64,000 nucleotides of DNA from positions 66,021,558-66,085,557 of the forward strand of contig NC_134825.1 of the NCBI RefSeq assembly GCF_004210375.1. The letters are read 5' to 3'. The stretch's first letter is position 1, and each line of letters begins with the position of its first letter. The notes beneath the pieces are model-generated. The model saw only the letters and a program-made list of their open reading frames with translations. It had not been told where the DNA came from and made no database searches. The position numbers and the translations under genes were made by a program. Origin of the DNA: Tachypleus tridentatus (Eukaryota; Arthropoda; Merostomata; Xiphosura; Limulidae). Shown here piece by piece: positions 1-9,472 of the stretch.

Positions 1-624
1 CTACACAAAGCTATAATTTATCTGCGTTAACTATCCCTAATTTTATACTAATGATATAGATAAGAGAGAAATGACTAAACGTAAATCAGCTAGTCAACAG
101 TATCTACTGTCAAGTGTTGCGCTAATTTGACCAATAGTGTAATTTGGCACCAACACATATAGTGCAGTTTGACTCTAACCTGATCAATAGTGTGATTTAG
201 CAGGCACACCTATAGCGAGTGCATCCATGATTCCAAAGTGTGAAGTATGATTTTGTGAAAACCATGAACCTCGTATCAACAATCCGAAATATCAACAAAG
301 AATCGAACCTCGAATGTTATCATTATCAGCCAAGAAAGTAATTAATTTTGAATTAATTTTATTGTGGTATTTTAACTCACAACCGTGAGGCACCCTAAAG
401 CTTCTGATTGCGATGCTTCAAGCAGTCGCTATCTCCCTGCATCAAGCTTGTAATACTAATTATAAAAACAAGAAGAACGAGATAAAATGAGTCTATTATT
501 TGAAGTTATGAATATTAATTCAGTGACTACTTTGGAACTAAAATGTAACTTGTTCATAACAGATCTGAGTTGTATAACTGTCCATTTCAAGATTAGGACA
601 ATTTGAATTAAGTGAGATAACTTT
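1..624. other. AT-rich sequence, nothing recognised
   Basis: No open frame, RNA gene or named repeat could be supported here. The segment ends at a 9-bp direct repeat (gataacttt, 616-624) that is the left target-site duplication of the SINE that follows. Confidence 0.5.
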
Positions 625-901
625 CAATGTTTCTTTTTGGAATTTCGCACAAAGCTACTCGAGGGCTATCTGTGCTAGCCGTCCCTAATTTAGCAGTGTA
701 AGACTAGAGGGAAGGCAGCTAGTCATCACCACCCACCGCCAACTCTTGGGCTACTCTTTTACCAACGAATAGTGGGATTGACCGTCACATTATACGCCTC
801 CACGGTTGGGAGGGCGAGCATGTTTAGCGCGACGCTGGCGCGAACCCGCGACCCTCGGATTACGAGTCACACGCCTTACGCGCTTGGCCATGCCAGGCGT
901 T
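625..901 (-). mobile_element. tRNA-derived SINE (family 1), reverse orientation
   Basis: A SINE of about 270 bp, read on the minus strand. Its tRNA-like head lies at the right end (B box complement near 838-850) and its body carries the hallmark blocks complementary to GCTAAATTAGGGACGG and CCCACTATTCGTTGG. The tail (gaatttcgcacaaagctac on the plus strand) lies at the left. It is bounded by a perfect 9-bp target-site duplication, gataacttt, at 616-624 and 902-910, so this is an intact retrotransposed copy. Confidence 0.88.
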
Positions 902-1610
902 GATAACTTTTAAAAGACATCCTGTACAATAATGTTGAGACTAGCAAAAACATTCGTCCTCAACTACGGAAAGAGTTTAGGTCAATCTATCAAAAGTATC
1001 CGTCCTCAGTAATGGTAAAAGTTTAAGTTAACCTATCGATTTAAATGATTTCATTAACTTTAAAAAAGTTAATTATGTTGCACTCATGGTTTCACTTAGA
1101 ACTAAAGCTCTGAGATACTTATACCACCCACCAAAAAACGTAATGATGAACATTACAGGTATGTTAAGAGTCACTAAACAATAACGTATGGTAAATATTC
1201 ATTTTTATTATTTAAGTTACGTCACATCTTAAAATATGAATAATAGTTTGATTAATTCCTAACAATTTAGTGTGGAATATCCCATCTGGGAAACAACATA
1301 TGCCATTAGTATTATTTATAGCTGTTCTTCAGTCATTTTAAAACTGGGTCTTGAGCTGTGTCTGCATGTGCAGTTTTTTAAATGCAGCGCTGGAATCGGC
1401 CGCCGTAAATGAAAGACAGACACTACGGTTCGCAATACATGTACATACAGGGAGTCCGAAAATAAATGTTAATGACTTTACTGTCATTTGAGATAACAAC
1501 AAGCATTGAACATATAAGTCCTCCCCTACCAATCCAATTATCTGGAAACGTTTGGTTTAAAAACACTTTAACAATTCGAGCAAAGTGGGGTGATGCTTCG
1601 TCCTTTTAGT

Positions 1611-1882
1611 TTGGTTTGGTTTGAATTTCGCGCAAAGCTACGACATAGCTATCTGCGCTAGCTGTCCCTAATTTAGCAGTGTAAGACTAGAGGGAAGGCA
1701 GCTAGTCATCACCACCCACCGCCAACTTTTGGGCTACTATTTTACCAACGAATAGTGGGATTGACTGTCACTTTATAACGCCCCCACGGTTGAAAGGGCG
1801 AGTATGTTTAATGTGATGGGGATTCGAACCTGCGACCCTCGGATTACGGGTCGAATGCCTTAACCACGAGGCTATGCTGGGC
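1611..1882 (-). mobile_element. tRNA-derived SINE (family 1), reverse orientation
   Basis: Same family and orientation as the copy at 625-901. The tail starts with the gaatttcgcgcaaagctac block. The complement of the B box (ggattcgaacc) is at about 1820, and the head ends near gctatgctgggcc. I could not find a clear target-site duplication. Confidence 0.85.
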
Positions 1883-2878
1883 CATGCGCCATTCTGACTG
1901 TAGGAACATGTAAATTACATATGAAAGTACACATTTAAAAATAGTTTAAAAACAACCCTACAAATATTACTGTTACTAAATAGTATAATAACAATAAGAA
2001 AGATTGGAACGTTATATGATATTTATATATATATAAGGAGAGGTAGCTAAGAAACGCGTATTTAGAAACAGCACCATAGAAAAGTCACTTTCGAGGATAC
2101 TACACTTTCCATACTGTAAAAAAAATAATATAGAAACTTGATGCAACGCATAAGCTGTTCAAATGTTCATACTTAGGCGTGCAGATGTACTTCTCTTATA
2201 ATTTCGAAATCACTTCAATAACAATATTTGAAAATTGCAATCAGCCTTGTATCTCGTTCATTTGTTTTTTAATCATTATACCTACATATATATATAAAAC
2301 TATATTGGTTTTACAAAACATGGAGAACATAGAGTATTTGGTTACATTGTAAGCGTCCGTATGGTCTTTTTATCTAATACAGAACAAATTAAATATTGTT
2401 TTTCACAAAACTGCTCGAGTTCCGGCTTTCAACTATCGTCAGTTATTCCGGCAACTACACTTGCAGGTGCGGTCATGGACATGACGCTAGGGCGTTTATT
2501 TCGTGATGTTTGGCGGGTATTTAGGGATCACATAACAGACATTGTCACAAGATGATGACTCTTTTCTACACTAAATAGTCGACCACGTGCATATCGTGCT
2601 TTGGTCACACGTGCTTTTCGAACTCCAAAAATATAAAAAAAAAAAACTGACTAGACAGTCCAAGCTTTCTATTTCTTCGAACACCAAGTTGACTACAACA
2701 ACCAACACGCTCAGTATAAATTAAAAGTGTGATTAGGCTTAACTTTTTCACACACAATATAGGAAAGCATAAAAGTCAGACTTTAATGTTCACGATCGGT
2801 AAAAAAAGTAACCACTAAATTATATGCAATCACTACGAGTTCTGGGACTGTCCAATAAAAACAGAGTAGAACCACATT
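1883..2878. other. Gene-free sequence, nothing recognised
   Basis: AT-rich sequence with short TA runs (about 2020 and 2290). A 64-codon open frame at 2361-2555 matches no family I know and has no flanking splice sites or partner exons that I could join to it. Confidence 0.4.
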
Positions 2879-3012
2879 TGTTTGTTTTGTTTGAAGTTAA
2901 TCACAAAGCTACAAAATGGGCTATCTGTGCTCTGCTCTCATCACAGGCACTGAAACCCAGTTTTTACATTGTAAGTCCGCAGAAATACCGCGGTGCCACT
3001 GGACTGGGGGGA
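2879..3012 (-). mobile_element. Short tRNA-derived SINE (family 2), reverse orientation
   Basis: About 130 bp. On the minus strand it has a degenerate tRNA-like head, a GCAGAGCACAGATAGCCC-like junction and a tail resembling GTAGCTTTGTG...AACAAACAAA. The best copy of this family is at 21993-22126. It shares the last 40-50 bp of its 3' tail with family 1 but lacks that family's central domain. Confidence 0.7.
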
Positions 3013-3326
3013 GGGGAAACATGAGTAAAGCCAGATTTTCCAGTTTATTAGCATAGGTTCAGTTATAAATTTCAACCGATCTTATTACGTAAAACGTATG
3101 ACACATGTCTTCTTCCTTATTATTAAATATTTACATTTTAAAAAGTTGAACCTATAAAAACGGACCAAATAACCGTAAAATGTATTTTTAGAGAATTTGT
3201 CTAATAAATAATATGTAATCCTGATATAAAATCACACTGAAGCTTTGATATTAAACAGATTCGGGCACATCATGATAAGTAAGTTAGGAGGTGTTAGGTA
3301 AGTATCTTTCCTATTTTATATATATT

Positions 3327-3733
3327 CCTTTGTTTGTTTGAAGTTACGGTTTTGAATTTCGCACAAAGCCACACAAGGGCTATCTGCGCTAGCCGTCCCT
3401 AATTTAGCAGTGTAAGGCTAGAGGGAAGGTAGTTAGTCATCACCACCCACCACCAGCTCTTGGGCTACTCTTTTACCAACGAATAGTGGGATTGACCGTC
3501 ACATTTTAACGCCCCCACGGTTGAAAGGGCGAGTATGTTTGATATGATAGGGGTTCGAACCCACGATTTTCGGATTACGAGCTGAGCCCCTTAATCACCT
3601 GGCCATGATGGGCCTTGTTTGAAGTTAAGCCGAAAGATACACAATAAGTTATATGTGCTCTGCCCACCAAGGGTATCGAAAACCGGTTTCTAGCGTTGTA
3701 AATCTGCAGAGATATCACTGTGCCACAGTTTTA
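3327..3733 (-). mobile_element. Family-2 SINE split by a later SINE insertion
   Basis: The tail of a family-2 SINE (gtttgtttgaagtta, ending at 3346) resumes at 3615 and continues to about 3733 with the family-2 tRNA-like head. The interruption is the family-1 SINE at 3347-3614. The 13-bp word ttgtttgaagtta occurs at both 3334-3346 and 3615-3627, as expected for a target-site duplication. Family 2 was therefore in place before this family-1 copy arrived. Confidence 0.8.
3347..3614 (-). mobile_element. tRNA-derived SINE (family 1) nested in a family-2 SINE
   Basis: A full-length copy in reverse orientation. Tail block gaatttcgcacaaagcc at left, conserved central domain, and head ending in ggccatgatgggcc at right. 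It is flanked by a perfect 13-bp duplication of the host SINE's tail (3334-3346 and 3615-3627). Confidence 0.9.
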
Positions 3734-4950
3734 TTTTTTTTGTTTTTTTCATGCCTGTGTGTGAACTGAGTTTCTTGCTTAACGTGCATATGTTGCTAAA
3801 TTAATCATTTTATTTCTTCACACACCAGATAATATGTATTTTCTTACAAACTGGTCTGTTTATCAACTCTTTTAATTTCATAACAAAGCACTAAACATTA
3901 AGATCTTACCTTATAACTTACTTAGCAAACTTTAGATCTTACAACTCTAAAAAACAAGTTATCTTACACATTAATAACACAGTAAGTATAGTCTCTGCTG
4001 ACGTATGTTCTAATAAATACGACTTGGGAAGCGTGTGTTATAATTTATTATCTTTCTTCATTTATTGTATGTTTTTGAAGAAAAACATTCTTTGTAAAAA
4101 GAATGATTACTTATAAAGACAATAATGTGAATGTATTACAATGGTAAACTTATTATTATGCAGAGGTTTGAGTACTTTATATCAAAATCATTATTAAAAA
4201 ATACAAATTGGCAAGTCACGTGACCAATAGCCATTGCATAAAGTATTGGTGGAAATATACGTATCAAAACTACATTGTTACATTGTTTGGAGCCTTTATC
4301 GGTAAGTCTGTGAGCTTTTTACGCTAAAATTCAGGTTTCGATACTACCCTTAGAAAAACACAGATTGCGTTGCTTTACGTTTTACAATGAATAAACATTA
4401 TTTAGTTGGTGTACGTCGTGTAGCACCCCTAAACTTGTTTGTCTTAGGAAAAGGTAAGTTTTTTCAACGCAATGTATGTGTATTTATATATACACACACA
4501 CAAATTGGGAATTTAGAATATCTAAAACTGGGGCATCTCTTACAATTAATTGCATCGTAAAAGAAAATAATATAGCTCATTTTGGGCACCAGGACGGCCC
4601 AAAAATAACCCTGGAATAATTTGTACCACAGTCACGATAAGCAAACTAAGGCATCTTGTAACAGATATGTACAGATATGTAGGTCAGTGACAAAAGCCGT
4701 CTTCATGACTAAGGGACCCAATTATGACGAAATCCTATCTAGAAATGAGACCAACAGGGCATGGGTTCTCTAAGATAATACTTCTATTCATATCTGCAGT
4801 TAAACTGTTGCATAGATAAAGAAAGGAGAGAAAAAAATTCATATTCATGACGTTCCATACGAAGACATGTTGCGAAGTCGTCTAAGGATTTTTGGTAGGT
4901 TAGGCTGTTGAAACCGATACTGGGAAAACATAGGTGTTTTTGCATAACTA
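3734..4950. other. Gene-free AT-rich sequence
   Basis: No coding region or RNA gene recognised. A short microsatellite-like stretch (tatatacacacacac) lies near 4488-4502. The last nine bases (gcataacta, 4942-4950) are the left target-site duplication of the following SINE. Confidence 0.45.
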
Positions 4951-5230
4951 AAGGCTCGGCATGGCAGGTGGTTAAGGCACTCCACTCGTAATCCGAGGGT
5001 CGCGGGTTCGAATCCCCGTCACACCAAACTTGCTCGCCCTTTCAGCAGTTGGGGTGTATAATGTGACAGTCAATCCCACTATTCGTTGGTAAAAGAGAAG
5101 TCCAAGAGTTGGCGGTTGGTGGTGATGACTAGCTGCCTTCCCTCTAATTTTATATTGCTAAATTAGGGACGGCTAGCGCAGATAGCCCTCGAGTAGCTTT
5201 ATGTGAAATTCAAAACAAACACTGGAACAA
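4951..5230 (+). mobile_element. tRNA-derived SINE (family 1), forward orientation
   Basis: The tRNA-like head runs from ggctcggcatggcaggtgg through an anticodon-arm-like CTCGTAATCCGAG to a B box (GGGTTCGAATCC, about 5004). The head is followed by the central domain and the tail ending in caaaacaaac. The flanking direct repeat gcataacta (4942-4950 and 5231-5239) is a 9-bp target-site duplication. Confidence 0.9.
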
Positions 5231-5778
5231 GCATAACTATGTCTGCCAAACGTCTAAATTGGTTTCTTTCTTAATTACACACATCTTAAATGAACTGCTC
5301 ACGAGCTTCAAATCACTATAAATGATACTTAGAACAAACAAACCGTTTTGAAAATCTAACTTCACATCTTAATATCATTCATCTTCTGTCCAATAATTAT
5401 CAGGGAACAGAAGTAGATGTACTTAATATTAGAGACTGTTTTGTACTTATTTTTAATAAAACATATTGACAATTACAGCATGTAACGAATCGCGAATGAG
5501 TAAAAATGTTGTAGTCACAGTGTACACTGTGTTAATTACTAACGTTGTGTTAATTAAGTCACATAACGTTGTGTGCAAATTCAAGAGCGACGTGATAGCT
5601 GTAGAGAACTACCTTGTACAACAACTAAAACCAAAATTAAACCAATATAAAGGAACATCTTTACACTTATATTAATGAATAACCTAATATCCAACTGCAA
5701 TGGCCCATACAATTCCGTACCCGTATATACTCTCGTTCCTAAGTGATGTGTTGGCAAAGGTCACTTGCAAACTCTTTG
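5231..5778. other. Gene-free sequence, probably partly Penelope-derived
   Basis: No gene recognised. A 69-codon open frame at 5466-5675 has no recognisable domain. The right part (from about 5690) runs directly into a Penelope-like 3' tail and may belong to the same decayed element. Confidence 0.35.
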
Positions 5779-5872
5779 TTTCTTAACCTGAAGATGACCT
5801 AGGAAGGTCGAAACGTTGTTCTCTCCTTATCAATAAAAGTGTTCATACCCATACCAGCCGTTTTGAGATACT
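5779..5872 (+). mobile_element. 3' tail of a Penelope-like retroelement
   Basis: The block ctgaagatgacctaggaagg followed by tcgaaacgttgttc can fold as a short hairpin (gacct pairs with aggtc). It is followed by aataaaag and a terminal block near 5872. The 19-mer gaaggtcgaaacgttgttc (5803-5821) recurs exactly at 7083-7101. I assign it to Penelope-like 3' ends from memory of such tails and because Penelope-type coding relics occur elsewhere in this window; no coding part remains here. Confidence 0.55.
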
Positions 5873-6929
5873 ACCTTGAATGGTAAAGAAACTAGCAAAT
5901 TGTACTAACGAAACAGAATTGGCCTTTCCAAAATAGCGTCATGTCATCACGTGATCTTGTTGTTTTCTTCTAGTAGCTACCGAATTGGACGGCAGCAAGG
6001 GTATATTCTGGCCAGCAGAAGAACTCGAAAAAGCCTTTTCATGATTTTTGCTTTTGGCTACACCAATAGACAGGGACCGGAACCGGGTATATTTGTTTTA
6101 CAAATTTCCAGCCGACCCTCCCCCCCCCCAAAAAAAAAAAGAAAAAAAAGTGAAAATGTGCATGAGTTGCTGAAATTATGAGACAAAACTGGCAACAGTC
6201 GTTGTATTCCTGTATCTACAGTGTAAAATCTGTTAAGTAACATTTGTATAAATGTAAACTTTAAACAGTGTATAAACAACATACTATCTTTTAATTATTG
6301 AAACTATTGATATTTGATAAAGGACCCATATAATAATGTACGGGCACTATCGAGTAATTTATGTCATTACAGTGATATTGGTACTGTCGTTAGACTAAGT
6401 GTCAGTCAATCGGATTCCATTGCGTCGTAAACCAAAAAAGCACTAGGGAACATCACAATAAATTATACTGAGATAACAAACTTTATGCTCGTAATAGCGA
6501 CTATGGAAGGTATAAAACTGGAAGCTACAAGAAACAAAACTATTCCTAACAGTTACAAAGACACAAGTCTCAATCTCTTAGTTTCATGTCTGAGACCCAT
6601 CCTGCTAAAAATAATTCATAACCATCCAAGTTCTTTACAGTCTTTCATAATTTTGTAGGTTTATCTACTGGTAGATTCGACAAAACACACACAGATATCA
6701 CAGCATAAGGAAGCTGATTGCGTTTTGAATTCACATCATGATCAAACTAGTCTTCGATGTTAATAAGCCGTCCAGGCAATCTTGGAATAATATGGGATTG
6801 AAAACAACAAAATCACTTGTATAAAGTTACCTCAGCGTCTTTCTTTTAAATTGCTTTGATATAATTTTTAAGATATTACAATGTATTCACTTCGTTTTAC
6901 CAGATACACAAAACAACGGATTTTTTCTT
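5873..6929. other. Gene-free sequence with a homopolymer tract
   Basis: No gene recognised. Positions 6117-6150 hold a run of C followed directly by a run of A, a low-complexity tract that gives rise to spurious short open frames on both strands. The rest is unremarkable AT-rich sequence. Confidence 0.5.
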
Positions 6930-7000
6930 TGTTTTTAATTTAAGCACAAAGCTACAGTATGGGCTATTTGTACTCCACTCATCACAGGTATCAAAACAAT
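6930..7000 (-). mobile_element. Partial family-2 SINE, reverse orientation
   Basis: Only the 3' half is visible: the complement of the GCACAGATAGCCC-type junction and of GTAGCTTTGTGC (plus-strand words gcacaaagctac and gggctatttgtac). The tRNA-like head is lost or too diverged to see. Confidence 0.55.
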
Positions 7001-7036
7001 AGAAGGATTGATTTTCAAAATGGTTGATGCGAATTT

Positions 7037-7186
7037 ATATATGCAAAAACGGCTCGTTTGGGTTGAGAAAATATTTTACGTAGAAGGTCGAAACGTTGTT
7101 CGCTCTTCTATGTAAAATATTTTCTCAACCCAAACGAGCCGTTTTTGCATATATATTTCTCTACAAGTGGGTTTTCTCGACATCAC
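7037..7186. mobile_element. Snap-back insertion made of Penelope-like 3' tail
   Basis: A 51-nt arm (7036-7086) and its inverted copy (7105-7155) differ at a single position and enclose an 18-nt loop (7087-7104). The loop carries the aggtcgaaacgttgttc motif also found at 5805-5821. The structure plus a 31-nt unpaired tail (7156-7186) is flanked by a perfect 12-bp direct repeat, tgatgcgaattt, at 7025-7036 and 7187-7198. Removing the insert restores one continuous host sequence. The first arm base overlaps the left duplication. Inverted partial copies are a known habit of Penelope-like elements. Confidence 0.75.
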
Positions 7187-8487
7187 TGATGCGAATTTGC
7201 ACTTCCCGTAAATCCCGTGATCTGGTAACACCTATTGATCATCCTGTTTTTTCACTTTTAAATGACTCCGTTGGTATTGTATGTAAGGTTAATGAAACTA
7301 CTGTTGCAGAAAACGTTTTGTACATAGTTAGAGGTTTGTAATTGTATTTGTTTTGCTAAAGACTCCCACAGGTAGAGGGTACTATTTGAAGTGGCTAAAG
7401 TGCATGTGAGACTTGAATGTGAAGACAAGGAAGTTGACCACCAGGAAATGTAATGCCTTTTGATTTCTAATGGAAAAAATGTAGTGCATGGTAACCTTAA
7501 AGTTATTTAACAAGAATTACCTTGCTCATACCAGGCGTAGACCTGTAGCCTAATACTCACATCTGTTTCCCTTTACTTCACCAAAAACACAGAGTGTTGA
7601 TGTCACACATTGGAAAGTGGCTTAATGTCTAAAACTTTTTTGAAAGTGTTGAAAATTATTTGAAAGCATGAAAACGCAAATTATATGAGGGTGGTGTTTA
7701 TATGTAGAGACTGTTTAATGAGTTATTGAGTTAGTTAGTCCAAGCGTTGCGGACTTTGAGTTTGTTTTTTTAATGGAGTAAAAAAGATTCGAGAAGTCTT
7801 ATGCATTAGAAAGAAATTAGCAAGTAAAAAAATACTGTTTCCCAAGGATCATCAACAGTACGAATGCATTAACAAGTTAAATGTGTTGTCTTAGATTAAA
7901 ATTATACACACTGATAACTTTACAGTTATCAGGAAATACTGATACGTAATTTGAGATATCTAATTTTCTACCTACGACGGTAGGTAGTCAGATCATAACT
8001 ATAAAGGTGCATCAGTAAAGCTCATAAACTTATTTTCATTCCATATTAAAATCCTACACACTGATAACTTCAAAAGTCACTGTTAAAGTCTGAATTTTGC
8101 GTTTAGAAATAAAATATTAACAAACTTTCAAAAGTAGTTTTATTTAAGAATGCCTAAAATGAACTTTAGAAACTGTCGTGAAGATGCTTTTACGTAAATC
8201 TTGCTGCTTTTAAGATACAGTTATCGGTAGTCGTGTAGAAAAGTATTTTATAGTCAAATGTGATGTCATTTTTTATGAAAAATAACTTTCTTAAAGAGGT
8301 TTTTACAACATACAACTTTGGATTGCATATGCTATTCGATAATTTTTTCGCGGCTTTTTGTTTTTCTTCTTGCTTTTAAAACAAAAATATCAGATTCAGT
8401 TATTATACATAAAGACAGGTCCATGTCGTCTATATTCTGTATTCCAAAACATTTACAAATTCGATTCTGGATGACGTCATGTTTAGG
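7187..8487. other. Gene-free sequence, nothing recognised
   Basis: Contains an 81-codon frame (7096-7341) that starts inside the snap-back insertion and so is not an original gene, and a 93-codon frame (8318-8599) that runs into a degenerate SINE. Neither shows a domain that I recognise. Confidence 0.45.
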
Positions 8488-8716
8488 AAGTTTCACTCAC
8501 AATATGAGGATCACAGGTTCGAACCCCTTCATCAAACGTTGCTCGCCCTTTCAGCCGCAAGTGTATTGTAATGTAACTATCAATCTCACTTTTTGTTGAA
8601 AAAAAAAGAGTATTCTAAGAATTGACGGTAGGTGGGGTTGAGTATGTCTTCTCTCTTCTAAATTAGGAACGGCTCGCTCAGACAGCCCTCAAGTGGCTTG
8701 AAACGAAATCCAATGA
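8488..8716 (+). mobile_element. Degenerate family-1 SINE, forward orientation
   Basis: The B box (caggttcgaacccc, about 8514), the tgctcgccctttcagcc block, a diverged central domain and the taaattaggaacggctcg block are in the right order. Many substitutions and small gaps indicate an old copy. Confidence 0.75.
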
Positions 8717-9078
8717 ACAATCAAATTCACATGAAAGTAAGGTAATATTATGCTAGATATTTCAATCAAATTCACATGAAAGTAAGGTAGTATTATGCTA
8801 GATATTTCAATCAAATTCACATGAAAGTAAGGTAGTATTATGCTAGATATTTCAATCAAATTCTTATGAAAGTAAGGTAGTATTATGCTAGATATTTTAA
8901 TCAAATTCATATAAAAGTAAGGTAGTATTATGCTGGATATTTTAATCAAATTCACATGAAAGTAAGGTAGTATTATGCTAAATATTTCAATCAAATTCAC
9001 ATGAAAGTAAGGTAGTATTATGCTAGATATTTCAATCAAATTCACATGAAAGTAAGGTAGTATGATGCTAGATATTTC
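8717..9078. repeat. 45-bp minisatellite, about 8 copies
   Basis: The unit is about 45 bp (contains aatcaaattcacatgaaag and taaggtagtattatgctag). Eight copies sit head to tail with only a few substitutions between them. Because 45 is divisible by 3 and the unit lacks stops in one minus-strand frame, it produces a 118-codon open frame (8689-9045) with a 15-residue period. I regard that frame as a by-product of the repeat. Confidence 0.93.
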
Positions 9079-9258
9079 CTGTACGTGTGTCCATTACTTT
9101 CAACCGACAGAAACTGTTGACAAGACGAATTTTCTGATCCTCGTTGAACTCTAAAGATACTAATTTATGTTACATTATTTGAAATAACTATGTATGCCGT
9201 TCTCGATTAACAGAAGATGAACGCTTAATGTGAACGTGTAACATAAGTTACACCAAAA

Positions 9259-9393
9259 TGTATTATATGTATAGCTTACATCATAAAAAGATATTACATA
9301 TAACTTAAAAAAAGAAGTATTACATGTAATGTACACTAAAAAGGTATTACATATAACTTATGCTAAATATGGTATTGCATATAACTTATAGTA
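9259..9393. repeat. Irregular tandem repeat of about 30-40 bp
   Basis: The word attacatataactta and close variants recur four to five times (near 9250, 9292, 9325, 9346 and 9373) separated by A-rich spacers of unequal length. Confidence 0.6.
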
Positions 9394-9397
9394 AGGG

Positions 9398-9472
9398 ATT
9401 TGTTTTGTTGTTAGACATAAAGCGTTATAAGCCTTCAGACTTCCCGCTGAGCCACTGAGGGCAGAGTGAAAG
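9398..9472 (-). mobile_element. Family-2 SINE remnant, reverse orientation
   Basis: A shortened remnant: the tail words (ttgttttgttgttagacataaagc) have been brought close to the tRNA-like head (cttcagacttcccgctgagc). The middle of the element is missing. Confidence 0.5.

Noticed and set aside
2361-2555. 64-codon frame with a basic C-terminal half (GRLFRDVWRVFRDHITDIV)
   Set aside because: The composition is somewhat protein-like, but I recognise no family and see no splice or repeat context.
6058-6282. Overlapping frames on both strands around 6120
   Set aside because: They run through a poly-C/poly-A tract, and the peptides are low-complexity by-products.
8689-9045. 118-codon minus-strand frame with a 15-residue repeat
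   Set aside because: It is fully explained by the 45-bp minisatellite. No start context, splice sites or flanking coding sequence.
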